DNA of 64,000 nt from Saccopteryx bilineata (taxonomy: Eukaryota > Chordata > Mammalia > Chiroptera > Emballonuridae): assembly GCF_036850765.1 (NCBI RefSeq), contig NC_089491.1, forward strand, positions 130,936,266-131,000,265. The letters are read 5' to 3'. The notes under the pieces were generated by a model. That model ran no database searches and was not told where the DNA came from. It saw nothing but the letters and a program-made list of their open reading frames with translations. A program made the translations under genes and the position numbers. Of the stretch, positions 39,263-51,624 are shown piece by piece; positions within the stretch are counted from its first letter, which is position 1, and every line of letters starts with the position of its first letter.

Positions 39263-40024
39263 ACATTTGTGCCAGGACCTGCCGAATTGACTAAATCTTA
39301 CTAAGAATGTATCTATATATATAAAAAGATAACTTTTTTTTAACCCCTTTTTTTTACTAATTCTAAAAAGCGTAACTCAAAAAATGTAACATAAAAATGT
39401 TTTTAAATGTCAGAAATTTAATTTTGTCATATTTATTTTGTTTAGTTACCATAAAAGCATGCTTGGACTTTATATATATATTTTTCTTTAATATTTGACT
39501 TAAATATTATAACATTTCTGAGAAATTTGTATATAGTGCACCTACAATTATTTGTAGGATTTTAATTGTGCCTGACCTCAAAAAGTTTGAGAACCATGCA
39601 TTAGAGCAAGGTAGTTAAGTGACAAGAAAATAAAGATACCAACATTTCAAAAGCAGGCAAGAAAAAATAAAGTGAGCTTAAGATCATCTCCTTCGTTTCT
39701 AGCAGATCCCTTCAAACAGGTTGAATTTGTGTAGAACACTCCCCTGCTCCCAAGACTTCTTTGAACATGACATGACCTAAACATTAACCTGCCATATTTT
39801 CTTCCTCTTGTCAGATCTAGCTGTAAATTCTACAGGCATACAACATAGTGAGAATTAAAGAACTGCTGGGTCTTCCAAACATAATTTAGATAACCCTAGT
39901 ATGGACGTTAACTTCATTAAAATTTGATACACACATACACACCTTAGTTAACTATATTTTAAATTAAATATCTATATCTACATAGATATAGGTATATATA
40001 ACAACAGTTATGAGCACAAGCTTT

Positions 40025-40225
40025 AGATCTGAGATCTGATCTCCTGGGTTACAATGCCAGTTCTAGCAGATTAGCTAAGTGACCTTGGCCATGTTATTTA
40101 ACCTCTCTGTGCTTCATTTCCTCATCAGAAAATGGCAATAACAATATCTACTGCTTAGTTTTAAAGATTCAAATGAAATAACTTATCCTATGTAAAAATG
40201 TTTAACACCAATGAGTAACATATAA
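40025..40225 (+). mobile_element. MIR SINE
   Basis: AATGCCAGTTCTAGCAG, TTATTTAACCTCTCTGTGC and CTCATCAGAAAATGGC are characteristic of MIR. Confidence 0.78.
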
Positions 40226-40271
40226 GCAATCTAACTTAAAATTGATTTTTAAAGGACCACTAACAAGTTAC

Positions 40272-40334
40272 CTTTTCATAGGTAAACTGCCATTCAAGTT
40301 CCCGCCAATTACTGACAGATGTCATAAATCCCAA
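40272..40334 (-). other. Exon-like 63-nt segment, copy Q (open frame)
   Basis: On the minus strand the acceptor TTTTGTTTTCAG and donor GTAACTTG flank 63 nt that are open in one frame (LGFMTSVSNWRELEW onward). The length is a multiple of three. It could be an unannotated alternative exon, a captured gene piece or part of an unnamed repeat. No protein family was recognised. Confidence 0.35.
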
Positions 40335-40504
40335 CTGAAAACAAAATACCATACATCAATTTTGGCATTAAAAAAAAAGGTTCTTATACTTGCCCTGTAG
40401 GACCTGTAATTCCACTAGAATTGGTATTTTAAAAAATATCACCTATCTAGCTATTTAACAGTGCTTAAAATATGAAGCACTCAAAGGACTTCAAAAGCAT
40501 ATTA

Positions 40505-40857
40505 GGCCCTGGCCAGTTGGCTCAGCAGTAGAGCGTCCGCATGTAGAAGTCCCAGGTTCGATTTTTGGCCAGGGCACACAGGAGAAGTGCCCATCTTCTT
40601 CTCCACCCTTCCCCCTTTCCTTCCTCTCAATCTCTCTATTCCCCTCGCATAGCCAAGGCTCCATTGGAGCAAAGTTGGCCCGGGTGCCAAGGATGTCTCC
40701 ATGGCCTCCGTCTCAGGCACCAGAATGGCTCCAGCAGCAACGGAAAAACACTCTAGATGGGCAGGGCATCGCCCCCTGGTGGGCATGCCGGGTGGATCCC
40801 GGTTGGGCACATGCGGGGAGCCTGTCTGCCTCCCTGCTTCTAACTTTGGGGTTGGGG
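40505..40857 (+). mobile_element. SINE-A, two-unit form
   Basis: The head GGCCCTGGCCAGTTGGCTC is followed by a small deletion before the B box. It has two body units and an eroded tail. Confidence 0.85.
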
Positions 40858-43371
40858 GGAGCATACTATACGACACTATATTATAATGTACTATATGAAC
40901 ACTGGGGGAGCTGTCATTGATTTGTCTCTCTTCACTCCATTACCAAGTCTGATTCATTCTACCTTGTGTGTGTCTCTGGAATCAATTTCATGTTCTCCAT
41001 TGCATTACCTTATAAGAGACCTCATTATTTCTCACATGGGAAAACAGGGATACAGAAGGCAAGTATAAAAACACTAATTTATTATACACTTGAATTTCAA
41101 TGTCTAGATTAGACGTTAGTTTTAATGACAACTATATTTCAGGGACCTTTACACCCCCGTGATGCTTTGTTAGTTTAAAACATTAACATGTTTATAGTGT
41201 TTGCACTATGTTAGTTCACCATCAAGCAGGGTCTACAGAAAAAAGTGCTGTGGGTGCAGAGCAGTGAGTTACCTGTCTGTAAAGATATGCCAGGGATGAC
41301 CTCTTGCGTAAGTGGATATTTAAACCAGACCAGTGGATATTTTAAGGGAACAGAGACATTTCACTGGAAGATAAGGATTTTCTGGGTGAAAGCATTAGCA
41401 TAAGAGAATTCACATCACGAGTACATGGGGCAGGGATAGGTGGAAGAGGAAGGAGAGAACTTCTTTGCTTAAGAGTGACCTGTATTCTGTAAGAAACTGA
41501 AAGATAGAGTTTGCAAGTTGGGAAATGATATAAGCATACCTGTTTTAGAAGGATCACAGAAACCAAATATTCGGTTTCTGAATTTTGGAAATTTAGTAAA
41601 AGGTTACCACAGGTAGAGATGATTTTAGTCAGGGCAATGATAGAAGGAATTAAGAGAAGATATAGCTGAGGAACGTGTAAGTCATAATAAAGAGAACGCG
41701 GTGACTGACTAGATGAGTGTGAACAGAACAGGATGATGCACCATAATTAAACAGGTGGGCTATGAGGTCATTAAACCAGATAGGGTACCTCAGAGAAACA
41801 GATTTGGCTTAGTAGAAATCTTTTACCTTTTGGAGTAAGACTGAAAAACAGTGGAGTAAAAACTGACTATGGTACATGGACAAGGCAGTAGCATCTCTTA
41901 TTTCTAAAGACATTTAAAGGAAGATGCATACTGCCTTTGTTCAAAAGGTTTCATGCATAGAACAGAGCATTGATTTTTTTTAGTGAGATTATAAATGTAC
42001 TAGGTGTAATTTGTTTCACTCAGTAATATTTCTGGCTTATTTGAAATATATAATTTATTTAGATGATTACAAATCCCAATTCTAAAGTTTCATAGTTCTA
42101 GTTGTAAGGCTTCATTCAAATGAACTTTGATGGACTCTTGCGAATCTGAGAAATAAAAACATGAACAGAAATAATATTGTACAAAACCAAAAACTTTTCT
42201 AGGCTTAGTGAGTTTCTCAGTGTGTAACACTCAATGACTAGTTTGTACTGTACAATAAATCATAACATATAAAAATCATTTGCCCACTTGCTCCTTTCCT
42301 TTTTTGAAGCCTTTTGTAAACAGGGGAGTAGCATCTTACATCCTATTTTTTATTTCTCTAGAAATAAACAGATACTACCGGTATGGTGATACTACTGCCA
42401 ATGTTTACTTCACAGTCTTTTAAGGTCTAATCCTTAAAAAAAAAAAAAATCTACTAAACATCAACCAAAACTATAAAGCAAAGTACAGATTTCCTCCTTC
42501 TCTTATGAAAAGGATACTATTCTTTTCAACTTCAAATTTTCCCTTTTTCTTGTCTTCTCAAGTCTTTTCATCATCCAAATATTATTTCCACTTTTCTATA
42601 GAGGAATATAATGTTGGATACATTTACTTTAAGGGCAAAAGTAATTGTTCTACAACAACATGGTCCAGGAAATAAACTAGCAAGTCTGACAAGCTGGCAA
42701 AAAGAACGATAACAATCTAAAATACCATCAAAAGATCTCTATTCACATTCTTAGAACAAAAAAAATTAAAAAAAAAAAAAAGACTAACAAACCACCCAGC
42801 AGAGTCTATATTAGCCAACAGATTTATCAAATTAAGGACACTTATTATTCCACATAGCCCCATGAGATATGGTGAAACTTAATCATTACAAACTGGGAGG
42901 AATATAAAAAAGGGGGGGCAGGTCTTTAATGTCCTTTGTGGTATGAAGTATTGATATTTTAATGGTTCTTTTCCAACAATACCATCAGGCACAGTGCATG
43001 TCCCAGAATAGTTTATGTCTCACTATGGCTTAACTCCTGATAAATTTGCAAGGATATTTTTAGTAGCTATTTTAAGTTATATACCTGCTATTACAGAGAT
43101 CTCAGCCATGGCGTTAGCAGATTTATAGAACATGAACACATACAAATGCTAATTCCAATAAAAGAAATGATAAGGCACACACTATCTGTCCTAGACATTT
43201 CTTTAGAAACAATCGCTGCAAATCTATGACTAAAGCATAAACCACTTTAAAGGGAACTAAGAAAAATTTCAGGCTACCTCAGACGTTGCTATAGCTAATA
43301 AAGTACATTTAAATGAAGTATTATCATCTGACAGATTATGAAACTTTGCATTAAAAATTTGAGTGGTATCC
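40858..43371. other. Intron 1 stretch without recognised element
   Basis: About 2.5 kb of AT-rich sequence. The part 41240-41850 could be an old LINE or LTR relic, but I cannot support a name. No gene seen. Confidence 0.5.
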
Positions 43372-43556
43372 CCCTTTTTTTATTTTATTTTATTTATTCA
43401 TTTTAGAGAGGAGAGAGAGAGAGAGAGACAGGGGGGAGGAGCTGGAGGCATCAACTCCCATATGTGCCTTGACCAGGCAAGCCCAGGGTTTCGAACCGGC
43501 GACCTCAGCATTTCCAGGTCGACGCCTTAATCCACTGCGCCACCACAGGTCAGGCG
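43372..43556 (-). mobile_element. SINE-D, full length
   Basis: The complement of the whole family is present: (AG)n tail, GACCAGGCAAGCCCAGG, and CTGCGCCACCACAGGTCAGG at the right end. Flanks share ggtatcccc. Confidence 0.85.
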
Positions 43557-43817
43557 GTATCCCCTTTTGATAAGAACAGTACACTATATCATATACAAAT
43601 ATATCCTTAAAGGGATGAATTAAACCAATACTTTTGTATTTTCATTTGAACATTAAAGACTTCGTCCAAAGTATTCAGAAACTTAATAAAAGCCCAGTGT
43701 CCCCCAATAATTCTCCTATACCAAATCAGTAACTTAGTTACCAGGCATTTACTACTCTTCCTTGCAACTGTGATAGTACAATGATAGCAAAGGAGATGGC
43801 TATATTATTAAGTGGAA

Positions 43818-43917
43818 TCAGGGTGACCAACAGTCCTCGTTTTAGTACTGAAAAGTCTCGTGTCCCAGGAAATCCTCAGTCCTGAGCAAACTAACATGGT
43901 TGGTCATCTTGGGTGAA
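43818..43917. mobile_element. Old palindromic DNA-transposon remnant
   Basis: The segment starts GGTGACCAACAGTCCTCG and ends ATGGTTGGTCATCTTG, an imperfect inverted repeat around about 100 bp. The form fits an old non-autonomous DNA transposon; the family was not identified. Confidence 0.45.
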
Positions 43918-44113
43918 CACATCTTGATAGAAATTTGCTTTCTCTCATGTTTCACAATCTTAAAAGATGTGGAATTGTGAAGGCTTAAATATATCTTGCA
44001 GACTTTTTGGGTACTACACAATTTATCTTTTTTTCACAACAGAATCATATTATTTTCTGAAATAAAACAAACCAAACTGTGTGCAGCACTTAGGATTAAT
44101 AGCCAAGTTTGAG

Positions 44114-44461
44114 GCCCCAGCTGGTTGCCTCAGTGGTAAACGTCAATCTGGCGTGTGGAAGTGTCAGGTTAAATTTCCAGTCAGGGTACATAGGAGAAGC
44201 GCCCATCTGCTTCTCCACCCCATCCGTTTATCTCTCTCTTCAACTCCCACAGCCATGGCTCAAATGGTTCGAGCAAGTTGGCCCCCAGGCACTGAGGATG
44301 GCTCCATGGCCTCGCTTCATGTGCTGAAATGCTCAGTTGCCGAGCAACAAAGCAGCAGCCTCAGATGGGCAGAGCACCCCCCAAGTAGGTGACTTGCTGG
44401 TTGGGATCCTAGTCAGGGTGCATGCAGAGTCTGTCTCTCCATATCTTAAAAAAAAAAAAAG
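44114..44461 (+). mobile_element. SINE-A, diverged
   Basis: The head has lost bases (TGCCTCAGTGGTAAACG), and the body keeps GGATGGCTCCATGG. The end is poly(A). Confidence 0.78.
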
Positions 44462-44912
44462 AAAAGAAAAAGCTAAGTTTGAATGTTTATGGTAACAGAC
44501 AATATTTGTATAGCCCTTACAATGTAGCATGTATTTTGACATACATTTTCTCATTTGGATAAAAGTGCAAGGATATTTACCAAGAAATACTTGCTTGATT
44601 AGAAAAGTGTACTTTTCATCTATTTAGTATTTGAACATGCATTAAATGAAGTAATCATGAAAATTACAAAAATAAAACATATTTGCTCTCGAGGGATTAG
44701 AGTTTTGCAGGAAAGATGAGACATAAAAATATAAAAAATATCATGAGAAACAAAAATATGGAAATTCAGAAGAGAGGTCAGAAACAGATTTATGAAGAAG
44801 GTGGTAATGAATAAAGTTATAGCCTTTGAATAGGAAAGAACATACCAGGAAAAAGAAAAGTGAAAGTAAAGGCACAGAAGGCAGCAAAATATAAGAATGT
44901 GATTAGATTACA

Positions 44913-45187
44913 GCCTGACCAGGTGGTGGTGCAGTAGGTAGAGCATAGGATTGGGACACAGAGGATCCAGGTTTGAAACACCGAGGTCACAGCTGGAGCA
45001 AGGGATCACTCGCTCTGCTGTAGCCCCTCAGTCAAGGTACATAAAAGAAAGCAATCAATGACCAACTAAGGAGCTGCAATGAAGAATTGATGCTTCTCAT
45101 CTCTCTCCCCTCTCCCTTCCTGTCTTGTCTGTCCCTATCTGTTCCACTCTCCATCACAAAAAAAAAAAAAAGAGAGTGAAAAAAAAA
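44913..45187 (+). mobile_element. SINE-B, internally shortened
   Basis: The duplication gattagattaca flanks it (44901-44912 and 45188-45199). It lacks part of the middle. Confidence 0.88.
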
Positions 45188-45199
45188 GATTAGATTACA

Positions 45200-47344
45200 A
45201 TAGAAAGCAGAGTGTGACTGCATCTCAGTTAAAGGAACCACAAAGACTGGTCCACCTGAATGCTTAAAGACTGTCTACCAAAAATAATGATTTTTGGTTC
45301 CAGAATACTTGATGTTGCCCGTTTTTACAACATTCATTAAACATGCACCTTATTCACTAGTCAACAGATTTAGTTTTCATGGCCATTCGTGAAGGTAAAG
45401 TACTGTTATCAGGGGAATACATGGCAAGAAGGTAAGCCCCCAACATATTCAAAAACTCCAGCCAAGTTTTATAAATTAAAAAAAAAGGATATCTTGGGCA
45501 AAGTATATTTTTGCATATGAAACTAAATCTGATCTATTAAATATGCTCACTTTGAATCTGAAAATAGTTAATATAATAAACACTCAACATTTAAAGAATT
45601 CATGCCACTGGGGCTCTGCAAAATTTCCCTTCTGATTATTTTAGAAAAACCCTGTTTGCCAGACCTACATCGAGTACTTATACCCAAGCTACAATACATG
45701 GAAGACTTAGAGAGCTAGCCTTACTTTTCATTTTTATAAAGCAAGGTTGACCAACAAGACTCATTTAAGTCTGTCTTTTAAGATACTGTGCGTCTCCAAA
45801 GATAAATGTGAACACTATATAATGAAACATTTTTAGCCAGATGTTATGTTTCTGGTAGATATAGTCTGGCTGGGAAGGGTCACACCCCACATGACAGGAA
45901 GGAATCATGCATGCGGTACCTAAAGAAGTGGCAAAACAAAGTCACTGCTCGGAATGGTGGCAGGGGATGTCTCAAGGTCAGATCTAGTTTAAATCTGAAG
46001 ACTCAGAAGCCTAGTCAAATGATAAATTATGAAAGCAGTGGTCATTAGTAACACTTATTACAACAGGCAGTGTGTGCACGTTTTTAAAAGCACATCTAGA
46101 GACTCTGGTAACACCTTCCTCTCTCCTAAAGACCTTGAGACCTGTATCTCTAGCAAAAGATCAGGTTCCATCAGAGACCATATTATTCATCTTTTTGTTT
46201 CCAAATACGTGTCCCCCAATTTGGTAAGAAAAGGAAGGTCTCTGTTGTTCTTCAAGCCTCCAGAAATCAGGTTCTTAAGTAATTTAAATATCTTGCTTTT
46301 AATGTGTGTTAGCGTTTATAATCACAAAGGGGGTGGGGTGGGAGGGAGATCCCACCACTCCAAAGGGATAACCATTACTGAGTATAAAAGGCTTCTTTTT
46401 CTGTGTTCCTAGCTAAAGCCACATTTTTTCCCAAGTCTCCTGAATTTGATTCCAGAATTTAACACTAACACCAAAGGTGCTCAATGTTTGCTGGACAGGT
46501 TGCAGAATAAGATAAGTACATCAACCACAGAGGTATCTCCATTAGTTAAGGGAAATACTGGTTTTCCTGTTATTTCAAACAAATATTATACTAAACTATA
46601 CTAAGTATAGTTTGTCAGCTCTTGGGGGTAGATGTATTAAAAATTAGAGGTTAAGCACTTAGTACTAGCAGATTAACTAGAATTCAGGTTAAGGCCAAGG
46701 ATCCCAGAACAAACCACATCAGTTTTCATAAATGGAAGAATGCCATAAATATTTCTTTTAAATATAAAATTTGAGATTTTACAATATAGCCCACTCCACA
46801 CAAGAATAGGAGATTTTTAAAACATAATTTTACAGTCTGTTTCAACGAAAGGCTGACTTCAGAAATAAATGGAATTAGTCTCTTCCATGAGAGAAGGGAA
46901 CAAATGACTACAAAAAATATTTCCTTTTATTGTTAAACTAACCAGGATTAAATGACAAAGCTTAACATGATTGCCCCAAATGCATTTGAAACCACAATAA
47001 AAATGCCATGATTTTATTTTGTGGGTTCATCATTTGCACAACTATATTACATTCCAAATAAAATGTCAAGACCAGGACATTCATAATGGAAAATTCCCTA
47101 GCAAACCTGCCAAAAGTTCACAGGAGAAAAATTAACCAACCAACTAATAACAACAAGAAAACAATGGAAACCCAGGTACTTCCCATAATTTTTTTTGGAA
47201 TAATTTTACTAATTCAATCTAAGCAGTAATTTATGGTGGATGCTTATTGCCCACACTGACTTGTGTAGCTAATTGTTTTATGAAGTTGTTTAAACTGGTT
47301 TAACAGTTCTTCCTTATATTCTACCCTCTTTAGTTTATTCAAAG
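45200..47344. other. Intron 1 stretch without recognised element
   Basis: About 2.1 kb of unique-looking sequence. A plus-strand frame of 127 codons at 46029-46412 has no recognisable domain, and I do not call it a gene. Confidence 0.5.
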
Positions 47345-47354
47345 ATGTGCGTAG

Positions 47355-47689
47355 GCCCTGGCCGGTTGGCACAGTGGATAGATTGTCAGCCTAGCATGCA
47401 AACGTCCTGTGTTTGATCTTTAGTCAGGGCATACATGAGAAGAGGCCATCTGCGTCTCTCTCCCTCCCTCCCCTCCCCTCTCTCTCCTCCTCTCACAGCC
47501 AGTGGTTCCACTTGTTTGAGGGTCGGCCCTGGGTACTGAGGATACCTCAGTTGGTCAGAGCATCAGCCTCAGGAGCTAAAAAATGCTTGGCTGATTTGAG
47601 CATCCATGGGCAGGGGTTGCCGGGTGGATCCCGATGAGGGCGCAGGTAGGAGTCTATCTTCCCTACTCTCACTTAACGATGAAAAAAAA
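47355..47689 (+). mobile_element. SINE-A, older form
   Basis: Flanks atgtgcgtag (47345-47354) and atgtgcttag (47690-47699) differ at one base. The body is diverged. Confidence 0.82.
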
Positions 47690-48389
47690 ATGTGCTTAGT
47701 ATCCAGTAAAGACCACGTAGAAAAATAAAAAACATGCCACTTTAGAAGTCATAAATAATACTTACATTTGGCTTTCTCATACATTATTCCCCTTACTTGA
47801 TAATTGTTAGGTCACTAAGCACTTTTAAAAAAATTAGCTTTGAAACATGCATGTCCTTGCAATTTAATGAGATATCCAAAAAAAGCACCCCCTCACACAC
47901 ACAAAAAAACAGCAATTTTTTTCTTGGACATTAGTATATACCATGAATGGAAAAAGAGAACTTAAGTTTGGGTGTTTATTAGGCTGCTAGAATAAGCAGA
48001 GCATATGGGGAAAACACAAAAAGTGAATAGGCACTTCATGTAATTAATTCTGCTCCAGAGCAGCATCTTCAGTTATTTCTTTCCTGTCAATATCAAGTAA
48101 TTCCATCATGGATTTTTCAAGAGATTATGTTCATCTTATAACATTCCTATTCTAATCTTCTTACTTCACAATTAAATGTATTATATAATTCTTAGAAACT
48201 ATATCAACTGGGAGGAAAAACTAGGATGGTATCTCATAAGGTTATAAAAAAAATCTATCAAGAAGAAATTGTGACTAACATATAAGCTCTCAATCATTGA
48301 ACCTTTTTTAAAAAAATACTTTCTATTTTCCAAGCATCAATACATACAGATAAATCTTCACTACTTCCAAACCTTTAACTGGGCTACAC

Positions 48390-48686
48390 CAGTGGTCCCC
48401 AACCTTTTTTGGGCCACGGACTGGTTTAATGTCAGAAAATATTTTCACGGACCGGCCTTTAGGGTGGGGCGGATAAATGTATCAGGTGGCCAAGAAAAGT
48501 GTCAAGAGTGAGTCTTAGATGGATGTAACAGAGGGAATCTGGTCATTTTTTAAAAATAAAACATCGTTCAGACTTAAATATAAATAAAACGGAGATAATG
48601 TAAGTTATTTATTCTTTCTCTGCAGACTGGTACCAAATAGCCCACGGACCAGTGCCGGTCCACGGCCCGGGGTTTGGGGGCCACAG
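48390..48686 (+). mobile_element. Non-autonomous hAT element (family 1, copy 2)
   Basis: It matches the element at 188-462 over its length with an internal insertion of about 17 bp near the 3' end. The flanking 8-bp repeat is ggctacac (48382-48389) and ggctacat (48687-48694). The last inverted repeat has decayed to CCACAG. Confidence 0.87.
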
Positions 48687-49266
48687 GGCTACATCTAAGG
48701 AATAAGGTGGTACTGTACTCCCAAAGCCTTTAACACTCATCACCCCGGAAGTACATTCCACCCAGAGTCAGGGTCAAAAAGAATTCCTTGGTAAAGACTG
48801 TTACTAAGATAAAAATAATGCTGCTTTAAAGTAACATCTTTCAGGCCCTGATGTCCCTCCCAAAGACACAAAGTAATGATTTTGAACCTCATAGAAATTC
48901 TGAAATCCTAAAATCTTTGAAACCTGAAAGTTTATCCACTAATTGGTGGCATAACCTGATCTGATATAAATTTTTTACACAGCAAAACTTCACCCAAGTA
49001 CCGATAGGAGGCTGTTTACAGATTTTATTTATCCTACTATTTAGTGTGACTATTCGTGTAACTCTCCAAAAATTCCAATACCTGGTACCAAGGGTTATAA
49101 GAGATTGTAGGCCTATAAATCCATTTCAGACATCTACTACAGAAAAAACATTCCCTTGAAAATAGTTGGTACTTCCTAATTTCTGTATTGCTGCCTTCTC
49201 TGAGATTCACTGTTAGCCTAAAACTTATATTACTCCTTTAATATCATGCAAGATCCCACCTCACTT

Positions 49267-49733
49267 TTTTTTTCTTCTTCTTTTCCAAATGAGAGGAAAG
49301 AAGATAGACTCCAGCATGCGCCCTCACCACACTAGGATCCACCCAGAGACCCCCATCTGGGGCCATGCTGGAAGTTGAGCTAGTTTTAGCTCCTGAGGCT
49401 CCAGGGAGAGACATCCTCAGCTCCAGGGCTGATGCACTTGAACCAATCAAGCCATAGCAGCAGGAGAATAGGAGAGAAAAGTAGGAAGAGAGAGTAAGGT
49501 AGGAGGGAGGGAGGGAAGAAGGGAGGGGGAGGGAGGGAGAGAGAGAGAGAGGGAGAGAGAGAGAGAGGGAGGGAGGGGGAGAGGGAGAGGGAGGAAAGAA
49601 GAGAGAAAAGGGAGGGGGAGCAAAGGGGTGGAGAAGCAGATGGGCACTTTTCCTGTGTGCCCTGACTGGGAATCAAACCTGGGACTTCTACATGCTGGGC
49701 AATGCTCTACCACTGAGCCAACTGGCAAGGGCC
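49267..49733 (-). mobile_element. SINE-A with expanded GGGA tract
   Basis: Flanks share cccacctcact on both sides. The CT-rich segment has expanded to about 150 bp of (GGGA/GA)n on the plus strand, lengthening the copy. Confidence 0.87.
49480..49622. repeat. Purine-rich (GGGA/GA)n tract
   Basis: An almost pure purine strand, grown inside a SINE-A. Such tracts can form triplex or G-rich structures. Confidence 0.88.
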
Positions 49734-50089
49734 CCACCTCACTCTTAATGTCTTCTTAGACTACTAGAGCCTAAGTCAGTGGTTCTCAAATTTTTTGAAG
49801 TCAGGGCGCATTTAAAATCCTAGAAATAATTGTAGACACACTCTATACAAATTTCTCAGAAATGTTATAATATATAAAGTCCAAGCATGCTTTTATGGTA
49901 ATTATATGACAAAATTAAATTTATTCTGACATTTAAAAACATTTTTGTTACATTTTTTGTTATGCTTTTTAGAATTCATAAAAAAAAAAAGGGATTAAAA
50001 AAAAACAACAACAAAGTTATCTTTTTATATATATATAGATACATTCTTAGTAAGATTTAGTCAATTCGGCAGGTCCTGGCACAAATGTG

Positions 50090-50623
50090 TTAAGTTTTTT
50101 CATTCTTGTGTTTATGAGAAACATGAGCCTGATGTGTCCTAGCGATTTCTTCAATGTTTGGGCATATATTTGAAAGGCAAACTCTCACTTCATTGTCAAT
50201 ACACTGAAGAATTCCTTTCTTTTTACTCTTAATTGTGTTGAGGGTAGAAAATCCTAATTCACATAAATAGGATGTTGAAAATTGTAGTAAAATGTTAAAA
50301 GCTTTTTTAGCTATTGCCACATATTCTTCTTTTATAGAAATCTAAAAGGCTTCCAGAGACAATTCTTTTTGTTTAATCATCAATCTACAGTCAATGGATA
50401 TAGCTGCCAGTTCTTCTTCTGTTAATGTTAAACCAAAATTAGTTGAAGCTTCCATGAGTGAATTTCTAATCCAATTGTATTGCTCAGTGTTAAGTGATAG
50501 AAAATGCTATATATTAAATTCTGCCCGTCAGCCTTCAAGTCCTAGTTTATTTACACTTAACTTTTGCTTACTTCCAGAATCGGATTCTTCAATATCATGC
50601 TTCTTTTTGAGAAATCTATCCAT
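50090..50623 (-). pseudogene. hAT (Buster-type) transposase remnant, internally deleted
   Basis: An ATG at 50621-50623 opens with MDRFLKKKHD, an N-terminus typical of ZBED5/FAM200/SCAND3-type hAT proteins. In the same frame the sequence ends with ELGFSTLNTIKSKKKG and an IARTHQAHVSHKH tail, the hAT dimerisation region. About 177 codons remain where a full transposase has roughly 600, so the zinc-finger and catalytic core are gone. At least three in-frame stops are present. Family assignment is from recall of domesticated relatives. Confidence 0.78.
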
Positions 50624-50972
50624 TTTATTTGGGGGTACTTATCTAAAAATAATATAATGATGTGTTAACAAAAAGAGCGGTATTTCCGTAATGAAATGGT
50701 ATAATAGAGTAACTATATTTATTTTTTATTTGGGTACATGCTGTGAACCAGCGCTGCTAGTAATTCTAGGTCCTAAGTGGGAATGGTGCGGAATTAAGAA
50801 AATATGTGGAGTTAAGAACATATGGGGTCGGGAGGGCCCTGTAATTGCTGCTGGCAAGAACAAAGCGTGCCTAAAAACCACATCTTGCTTTTTTTTTATA
50901 GGGCAAAGTGGGCAAATCAATGAGATCTTTGATCATGTTTCCAAGGCAACTCAAGAATTTTACCAAGTGCAG

Positions 50973-51305
50973 CCTGACCAGGCGGCGGCGCAGTGGATAG
51001 AGCATCAGACTGAGATACGGAGAACCCAGGTTCGAGACCCTGAGGTTGCCAGCTTGAACGTGGGCTCATCTGGTTTGAGCAAAAGCTCACCAGCTTGGAC
51101 CCAAGGTCGCTGGCTCGAGCAAGGGGTTACTTGATTTGCTGTGTGGCCCCATGGTCAAGGCACATATGAGAAAGCAATCAATGAACAACTAAGGTGTCGC
51201 AATGAAAAACTGAAGATTGATGTTTCTCATCTCTCCTGTTCCTGTCTGCCTGTCCCTATCTATCCCTCTCTCTGACTCTGTCTCTGTTTAAAAAAAAAAA
51301 AAAAA
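50973..51305 (+). mobile_element. SINE-B nested in hAT copy 2
   Basis: A 20-bp duplication with one mismatch flanks it (50953-50972 and 51306-51325). It inserted into the hAT outside the transposase remnant. Confidence 0.92.
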
Positions 51306-51624
51306 AAGAATTTTATCAAGTGCAGAAAACCCCCACCATACATATCATCTTAACTTTACACCGAAGGATAGAAGAAACTTGCCTCCAGTCTTTCTGGGGA
51401 ACATGGGGGTAGTGTAAACAATCCAGCACCATAGCTTAACAGCCTTTTGCAACCTAATCAGGCAAGTGAGGTGTGGTTTGGGCAGACTGTCAGCTTACAG
51501 CCAATTCCCCACACCTCTGTCCCCCCAAAATCTAAACTCCAACAGGCACATATTTCTCTGGAATACCAGAGGGTGCACCTGGAAATCTTCTAGGGCACAG
51601 GCTTTGAGAACCACTGGCCTAAGT

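Larger units (their letters stand above)
38273..39598 (+). mobile_element. Deleted autonomous hAT element (family 4, copy 1)
   Basis: The 5' end CAGTGGTTCTCAAAG and 3' end TTTGAGAACCATG are inverted repeats, and cattagag (38265-38272 and 39599-39606) is a perfect 8-bp duplication. A SINE-B sits inside at 38645-38981. After the SINE, 38995-39262 holds a decayed C-terminal transposase piece. The second copy at 49777-51616 is in the opposite orientation. Confidence 0.9.
49777..51616 (-). mobile_element. Deleted autonomous hAT element (family 4, copy 2)
   Basis: Ends CAGTGGTTCTCAAA and TTTGAGAACCACTG are perfect inverted repeats, and gcctaagt (49769-49776 and 51617-51624) is a perfect 8-bp duplication. 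The transposase remnant reads on the minus strand. A SINE-B is nested at 50973-51305. The copy is longer than the one at 38273-39598 because it keeps the transposase N-terminus. Confidence 0.92.

Noticed and set aside
40385..40424. Collagen-like Gly-X-Y reading (GITGPTGQ) next to the 63-nt segment
   Set aside because: Only about two and a half triplets, and the other copy breaks the pattern. Probably chance.
46029..46412. Plus-strand open frame of 127 codons
   Set aside because: No recognisable domain, no visible promoter or splice context, and a length possible by chance in 64 kb.
50691..51134. Plus-strand open frame of 147 codons
   Set aside because: It runs antisense through hAT non-coding sequence and into a SINE-B, with no domain.
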